From NCBI RefSeq assembly GCF_018614875.1, contig NZ_JAGGNW010000011.1:62001-126000 (forward strand): a stretch of DNA of 64,000 bases, given 5' to 3'. Positions 54,050 to 64,000 of this stretch are shown here, in pieces. Made by a program: the position numbers and the translations under genes. Under the pieces are notes generated by a model. That model saw only the letters and a program-made list of their open reading frames with translations, ran no database searches and had not been told where the DNA came from. This DNA comes from Variovorax paradoxus. GTDB taxonomy: Bacteria > Pseudomonadota > Gammaproteobacteria > Burkholderiales > Burkholderiaceae_C. Positions within the stretch are counted from its first letter, which is position 1, and every line of letters begins with the position of its first letter.

Positions 54050-55044
54050 CGCCAGCCCCTGAGCGCGACGCGCGTGTTGTAGCGGTTCATGCCGAAGGAG
54101 ATCACGAGCGACAGCAACAGGTAGACCGCCATGATGATGGCAATGCACTCGAAGGCCCGGCCGTTCGAGCCGATGGTGGTGTTGGCCACCGACACCAGCT
54201 CCGGATAGCCCACGGCCACCGCGAGCGATGAATTCTTGGTCAGGCTAAGCAGCTGGTTGGTGAGCGAAGGCACGATCACCCGCAGCGCCTGCGGCAGGAT
54301 CACGATGCGCAGCTGCTGCACCGGCGTCAGGCCCAGCGCCTGCCCCGCCAGCACCTGCCCTTGCGACACCGAGAGGATGCCGGCGCGCACGATCTCGGCC
54401 ACGAACGCTGCCGAATAAAAAGACAGGCCGGCAACGACGGTCACGTACTCCGGGCTCAGCGCCGCGCCGCCGCTCACGCCGAAGTCGCCGCGCTCGGGCC
54501 ATTCGAAGTGTGTGGGCCACCAGCCGCCGTCGCCCGAAACCGGCCAGGGCACGCTCAAGCCTCCCTTGCTGAGCCACACGCCCGGCAGCAGCCGCACGGG
54601 CTCGGTCGGATCGGGCAGCAGGTTGGCGATGGCAAAGGCCAGCATCAGCAACTGCACGAGCAGCGGCACGTTGCGCAGCAATTCGACGTACGCGGTGCAG
54701 ATGCCGCGCAGCAGCACATGCGGCGCGAGCCGGCCGATGCCGATCAAGGTGCCGAGCACGACCGAAAAGATTGCCGCGGGCACCGAGGCGCGCACCGTGT
54801 TGACCAGGCCCGCAAGGAAGGCGCGCCAGAACGGCTGGCTGGCATCGAAATCGAGCCAGCCTTCGCTGATGGAGAAGCCTGCGGGCTCGGTGAGGAAGTC
54901 GAAGCCCGAACGAACGCCGCGCGCACGCAGAACCTCCAGCGCGTGGTTGACGACCCAGGCGGCGCCGGCCACCACGGCCAGCACCAGCAGCGCCTGGACG
55001 ACCCAGGCCAGCCAGGCGCCGCGGCGCGAGGCTTCACGGCTCAT
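54046..55044 (-). CDS. Amino acid ABC transporter permease, AapQ-like
   Basis: A 332-residue permease of the same family and the partner of the one downstream. ARGVRSGFDFLTEPAGFSIS is a hallmark of AapQ-type N-terminal regions. The EAA loop FVAEIVRAGILSVSQGQVLA with ALGLTPVQQLRIVILPQALR is intact. It overlaps both the binding protein gene (55041-55044) and the AapM-like gene (54046-54049) by 4 bp, showing tight translational coupling. Confidence 0.93.
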   Translation of the reverse strand: MSREASRRGAWLAWVVQALLVLAVVAGAAWVVNHALEVLRARGVRSGFDFLTEPAGFSISEGWLDFDASQPFWRAFLAGLVNTVRASVPAAIFSVVLGTLIGIGRLAPHVLLRGICTAYVELLRNVPLLVQLLMLAFAIANLLPDPTEPVRLLPGVWLSKGGLSVPWPVSGDGGWWPTHFEWPERGDFGVSGGAALSPEYVTVVAGLSFYSAAFVAEIVRAGILSVSQGQVLAGQALGLTPVQQLRIVILPQALRVIVPSLTNQLLSLTKNSSLAVAVGYPELVSVANTTIGSNGRAFECIAIIMAVYLLLSLVISFGMNRYNTRVALRGWR

Positions 55045-56072
55045 CGAACGGGTGGTGCGTAGATCAGGCCGCCCTTGTTCCAGAGGTTGTTGGAGCCGCG
55101 CGGCAGCTTGAGCACCGACTTGGGCCCGACGTTGCGCTCGAACATCTCGCCGTAGTTGCCCACGGCCTTGATGGCACGGAACGACCAGTCCTTGTCGAGG
55201 CCCAGCAGCTTGCCCAGGTCTTCACCGGTGCCGACCAGGCGCTGCTGCGCCGGGTCCTTGCTGTTGGCCTTGAGCTCGTCTGCATTGGCCTGCGTGACGC
55301 CGAACTCTTCGGCCTCGATGAGTGCGTTGGGCACCCACTTGGCGATGGCAAACCATTCGTCGTCGCCGCGGCGCACCAGCGGCGCGAGCGGTTCCTTGGA
55401 AATCAGCTCGGGCAGGATGACGTAGTCGTCGGGGTTTGGCGCTTCCTTGTTGCGCAGGCCCGCCAGCGCCGAGGCGTCGGTGGTGAAGGCCTGGCAACGG
55501 CCCGAGAAGAAGGCCTTGAACGAGGCCTCGAAGCTTTCGAACACCACCGTCTTGACCGGGATGTTCTGCGCACGGAAGTAGTCGGACACGTTCTTCTCGT
55601 TGGTGGTGCCCGACTGCGTGCAGATGGTCGCGTTCTTGAGCTGCTTGGCGTTCGTCACCTTGAGCTTCTTCGGCACCAGGAAGCCCTGGCCGTCGTAGTA
55701 GGTGATGGTGGTGAAGTTGAAGCCCAGCGACGCGTCGCGCGTGAGTGTCCAGGTGGTGTTGCGCGCGAGGATGTCGATTTCGCCGGCCTGCAGGGCCGAG
55801 AAGCGCTGCTGCGAATTGAGCGGAACGAAGTCGACCTTCTTGGGATCGCCCAGCACGGCCGCGGCAATGGCGCGGCAGGTGTCGACGTCCAGGCCCGACC
55901 AGTTGCCCTGCGTATCCGGCGCCGAGAAGCCGGCCACGCCGTTGGTCACGCCGCACTTCACGGTGCCGCGCTGCTTGACGGCATCGAGGGTCTTGCCGGC
56001 AAAGGCGGGAGCGGCGGCAAGCGCAGCGACAGATGCGGCAACGGCCAGCGCGGGACGGAATCGGTTCTTCAT
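55041..56072 (-). CDS. Amino acid ABC transporter periplasmic binding protein, AapJ-like
   Basis: A 343-residue solute-binding protein (family 3) with a signal peptide (PALAVAASVAALAAAPAFA, cleavage before GKTL). VKCGVTNGVAGFSAPDTQGN is the characteristic AapJ start, followed by GLDVDTCRAIAAAVLGD, and the C-terminal LPRGSNNLWNKGGLIYAPP is diagnostic of the group. GAGGAG about nine bases before the ATG at 56072 sets the start. General amino acid transporters of this type carry many L-amino acids. The divergent gene is a DoxX protein. Confidence 0.95.
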   Translation of the reverse strand: MKNRFRPALAVAASVAALAAAPAFAGKTLDAVKQRGTVKCGVTNGVAGFSAPDTQGNWSGLDVDTCRAIAAAVLGDPKKVDFVPLNSQQRFSALQAGEIDILARNTTWTLTRDASLGFNFTTITYYDGQGFLVPKKLKVTNAKQLKNATICTQSGTTNEKNVSDYFRAQNIPVKTVVFESFEASFKAFFSGRCQAFTTDASALAGLRNKEAPNPDDYVILPELISKEPLAPLVRRGDDEWFAIAKWVPNALIEAEEFGVTQANADELKANSKDPAQQRLVGTGEDLGKLLGLDKDWSFRAIKAVGNYGEMFERNVGPKSVLKLPRGSNNLWNKGGLIYAPPVR

Positions 56073-56243
56073 TGGTGTGTTCTCCTCAACAACAAGCAAA
56101 AGGCAGTGTACGAGGCCGCGCGCCACTCTGCCAAGGAACGGACGGTTGGATGCATATGCCGCGAGCCGCTGGTCCCGGGCTTTTCTTGTCCGCCGCATTC
56201 ACTAACATACGGCCCTCCAATCACTCTCACCAGGAATCTGCTC

Positions 56244-56639
56244 ATGACCAAATCCGACGACACCGGCAAGCTCGTTCTGCGCGTTGCACTCGGTATCCTC
56301 ATGCTGTTGCATGGCATCGCGAAGGTCGGCAAGGGCGTCGACGGCATCGGCGGCATGCTGGCGTCCCATGGCCTGCCGGCTGCCTTGGCCTACCTGGCCT
56401 ATGTCGGAGAGATCATCGCGCCGGTGTTGCTTATCGTCGGGCTGTTCACCCGGCCGGCGGCGCTGATCGTGGCGATCAACATGGTGGCGGCGATCTGGCT
56501 GGTGCATCAGAAGGACCTGGGCGCGCTCAATGGCCAGGGCGGCTGGGCGCTGGAACTGCAGGGCATGTTCCTGTTCTCCGCGCTTGCAATCAGCCTGTTC
56601 GGCGGCGGCCGCTTCGGCTTGGGCGGCAAATACAACTGA
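56244..56639 (+). CDS. DoxX family membrane protein
   Basis: A 131-residue four-helix membrane protein of the DoxX/DoxD family. VALGILMLLHGIAKVGKGVD, LAYVGEIIAPVLLIVGLFTR and AALIVAINMVAAIWLVH are the family helices, with the typical GGGRFGLGGKYN end. An AGGAA lies nine bases before the ATG at 56244. Some DoxX proteins take part in oxidative-stress or quinone-linked complexes, but this one has no diagnostic partner. It is divergent from the AapJ-like gene. Confidence 0.92.
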   Translation: MTKSDDTGKLVLRVALGILMLLHGIAKVGKGVDGIGGMLASHGLPAALAYLAYVGEIIAPVLLIVGLFTRPAALIVAINMVAAIWLVHQKDLGALNGQGGWALELQGMFLFSALAISLFGGGRFGLGGKYN

Positions 56640-56672
56640 CGCCATGCGGCCGGCAACAAGCCGGCCTTGTTC

Positions 56673-57212
56673 TCAATCGTCGTCGTTGGCGTCGAGCCCT
56701 GGAAACAGGACGTCGGTGTAGCCAAAGCGCGAGAAATCGCGCACCCGCATCGGATAGAGCTTGCCCAGCAGGTGATCGACTTCATGCTGCACCACGCGTG
56801 CATGAAAACCGCTCGCGGTGCGGTCGATCGGATCGCCATAAGGATCGAAGCCGGTGTAGCGGATGTTCGCGAAGCGCGGCACCACGCCGCGCAGGCCCGG
56901 CACCGACAGGCACCCTTCCCAGCCCTCTTCTTCGTCTTCGCCGATCGGCGTGATGACCGGGTTCAGCAGTACGGTGCGGGGCACCGGCGGCGCGTCGGGG
57001 TAGCGGGGATTGACGAGCTCGGTGCCGAAGATCACGAGCTGCTGGTCGACGCCGATCTGCGGGGCCGCCAGGCCGGCACCGTTGACGGCCAGCATGGTCT
57101 CGAACATGTCGCGCACCAGCAGGTGCAGCTCGTCGGTATCGAAGGCGGCCACCGGCTGCGCAATGCGCAGCAGCCGGGGGTCGCCCATCTTGAGGATTTC
57201 GCGGATGGCCAT
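56673..57212 (-). CDS. def: Peptide deformylase
   Basis: A 179-residue peptide deformylase that removes the formyl group from new proteins. The three motifs are [10 protein letters not shown] (45-54), EGCLSV with metal-ligand Cys101, and QHEVDH with His143 and His147. [20 protein letters not shown] is the usual start. The acidic tail NDDD is unremarkable. It follows the small lipoprotein gene on the same strand after 34 bp. It may be a second deformylase, since no fmt gene is next to it. Confidence 0.96.
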   Translation of the reverse strand: MAIREILKMGDPRLLRIAQPVAAFDTDELHLLVRDMFETMLAVNGAGLAAPQIGVDQQLVIFGTELVNPRYPDAPPVPRTVLLNPVITPIGEDEEEGWEGCLSVPGLRGVVPRFANIRYTGFDPYGDPIDRTASGFHARVVQHEVDHLLGKLYPMRVRDFSRFGYTDVLFPGLDANDDD

Positions 57213-57246
57213 GGCGGGGATTATCGCGAGCGGCCCCGCCGCGCGA

Positions 57247-57678
57247 TCATGGAGGGGTTTGCCCCTTGGAGTCCGGCGAGGTCCACAACCGCTCCGAGCC
57301 GCGCGGTGGCTGCGACCGGTACTGCGGCAGCGGCGACACGCCGGCACTGCCCGACGGCCGTCCACCGCCGCCTCCCCAGCCCGGACGAGAGGGCACTGGC
57401 ACGGGCACCGGAACCGGCACCGGTCGCACCGCCGGGTAGCCGGGCCGTCCGTAATAGGGCCTGTCGTAGTAGGGTCGGTCGTAGTAGCGGCGCCCGCCGT
57501 CGTAGTAGCCGCCGCCCTGGATATAGACCGGCGCCGGATTCACCACCACCGGGTCGCTGTAGTACGGCTGCGAATAGCCCCCGCTGTAGTAATGCTCGCC
57601 AGGAACGGCCACGCAGCCGCCGAGCAGCGCGAAGCCGCCGATGGCGACACAGATACCGAGAACACGAAATTTCTGCAT
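57247..57678 (-). CDS. Small lipoprotein with Tyr-rich and Val-Pro repeats
   Basis: A 143-residue putative lipoprotein: signal [17 protein letters not shown] with a lipobox ending at Cys22. The mature part is low complexity: Tyr/Gly/Pro-rich ([18 protein letters not shown]) then five Val-Pro pairs ([14 protein letters not shown]) and a Gly run ([10 protein letters not shown]). No fold is predicted from these. Such proteins are common in Burkholderiales and may be cell-envelope-associated, but no function is known. The gene lies between ligA and def on the same strand. Confidence 0.75.
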   Translation of the reverse strand: MQKFRVLGICVAIGGFALLGGCVAVPGEHYYSGGYSQPYYSDPVVVNPAPVYIQGGGYYDGGRRYYDRPYYDRPYYGRPGYPAVRPVPVPVPVPVPSRPGWGGGGGRPSGSAGVSPLPQYRSQPPRGSERLWTSPDSKGQTPP

Positions 57679-57791
57679 GAGGGACTCCTTGTCAGCCTTC
57701 TGTTTTACTCAACGTCAGCTTGTAGACCCTGTTGACTGCGCTGGTGTGAAGTCGCGTAACGAGCGGTAAGAACGCCGCGCCATCCGCTTTT

Positions 57792-60999
<3,208 letters not shown>

Positions 61000-61011
61000 G
61001 CGCTGCCCGGC

Positions 61012-64000
<2,989 letters not shown>

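Noticed and set aside
57370..57500. Short tandem repeats in the small lipoprotein gene considered as a CRISPR or VNTR array
   Set aside because: The repetition is a consequence of Val-Pro and Tyr-Tyr-Asp-Arg-Pro codon repeats within a coding frame; there are no spacers.

Overview
This is a 64 kb piece of a high-G+C betaproteobacterial chromosome, most likely from the Comamonadaceae and closest to Variovorax. The pointers are the Bug-type tripartite tricarboxylate receptor, the many LysR/AraC regulators, the purL, map-glnD and smc-zipA-ligA neighbourhoods, and several small repeats that I associate from memory with that family. The assignment is inference; no database was searched. I found 53 protein genes and no rRNA, tRNA, CRISPR array, insertion sequence or phage gene. 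The first gene (aminotransferase) and the last (smc) run off the ends of the window.

Layout. 1-10.6 kb is an accessory mosaic: serine-glyoxylate aminotransferase (partial), a Bug receptor, a FAH/hydratase-family enzyme, three regulator-plus-target pairs (LysR/MFS plus aldo-keto reductase, AraC/MFS, LysR/azoreductase), and repeat element copies 1 and 2. 10.9-38.5 kb is almost entirely minus strand. Read from its upstream end it encodes a secreted lipoprotein carboxylesterase, an acyl-CoA ligase, two tandem periplasmic binding proteins, LivH, LivM, LivG and LivF, a FadB-type fusion enzyme, a membrane-anchored M20 peptidase resembling PM20D1, a thiolase, two acyl-CoA dehydrogenases, two hotdog thioesterases, two short-chain dehydrogenases, an MDR-family reductase, a GST and several unknowns. 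This looks like one uptake, activation and beta-oxidation programme for a carboxylic acid, ester or N-acyl compound. 38.7-43.4 kb is plus strand: an AraC regulator, then selO-msrB-yciB-bolA with 4-base overlaps, and a parvulin. 43.5-53 kb is core metabolism: purL (minus), map, glnD and pgm (plus). 53-64 kb holds an amino-acid ABC transporter without its ATPase, a DoxX protein, peptide deformylase, a small lipoprotein, and ligA, zipA and smc.

The most unusual structure is a composite interspersed repeat (2098-2265, 10624-10864, 28653-28923). It has about 11-bp terminal inverted repeats, one or two long imperfect palindromes around a conserved 44-48 nt core, and arms whose sequence differs between palindromes while staying self-complementary. 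One copy sits inside the liv operon between livG and livF. The other main signals are a shared inverted-repeat motif about 110 nt upstream of three genes (both livK paralogues and the esterase), a LivF whose Walker A lysine is arginine, two REP-like insertions kept in frame inside genes (an acyl-CoA dehydrogenase and purL), and three genes whose start codon lies six bases after a -10-like box, suggesting leaderless mRNAs.
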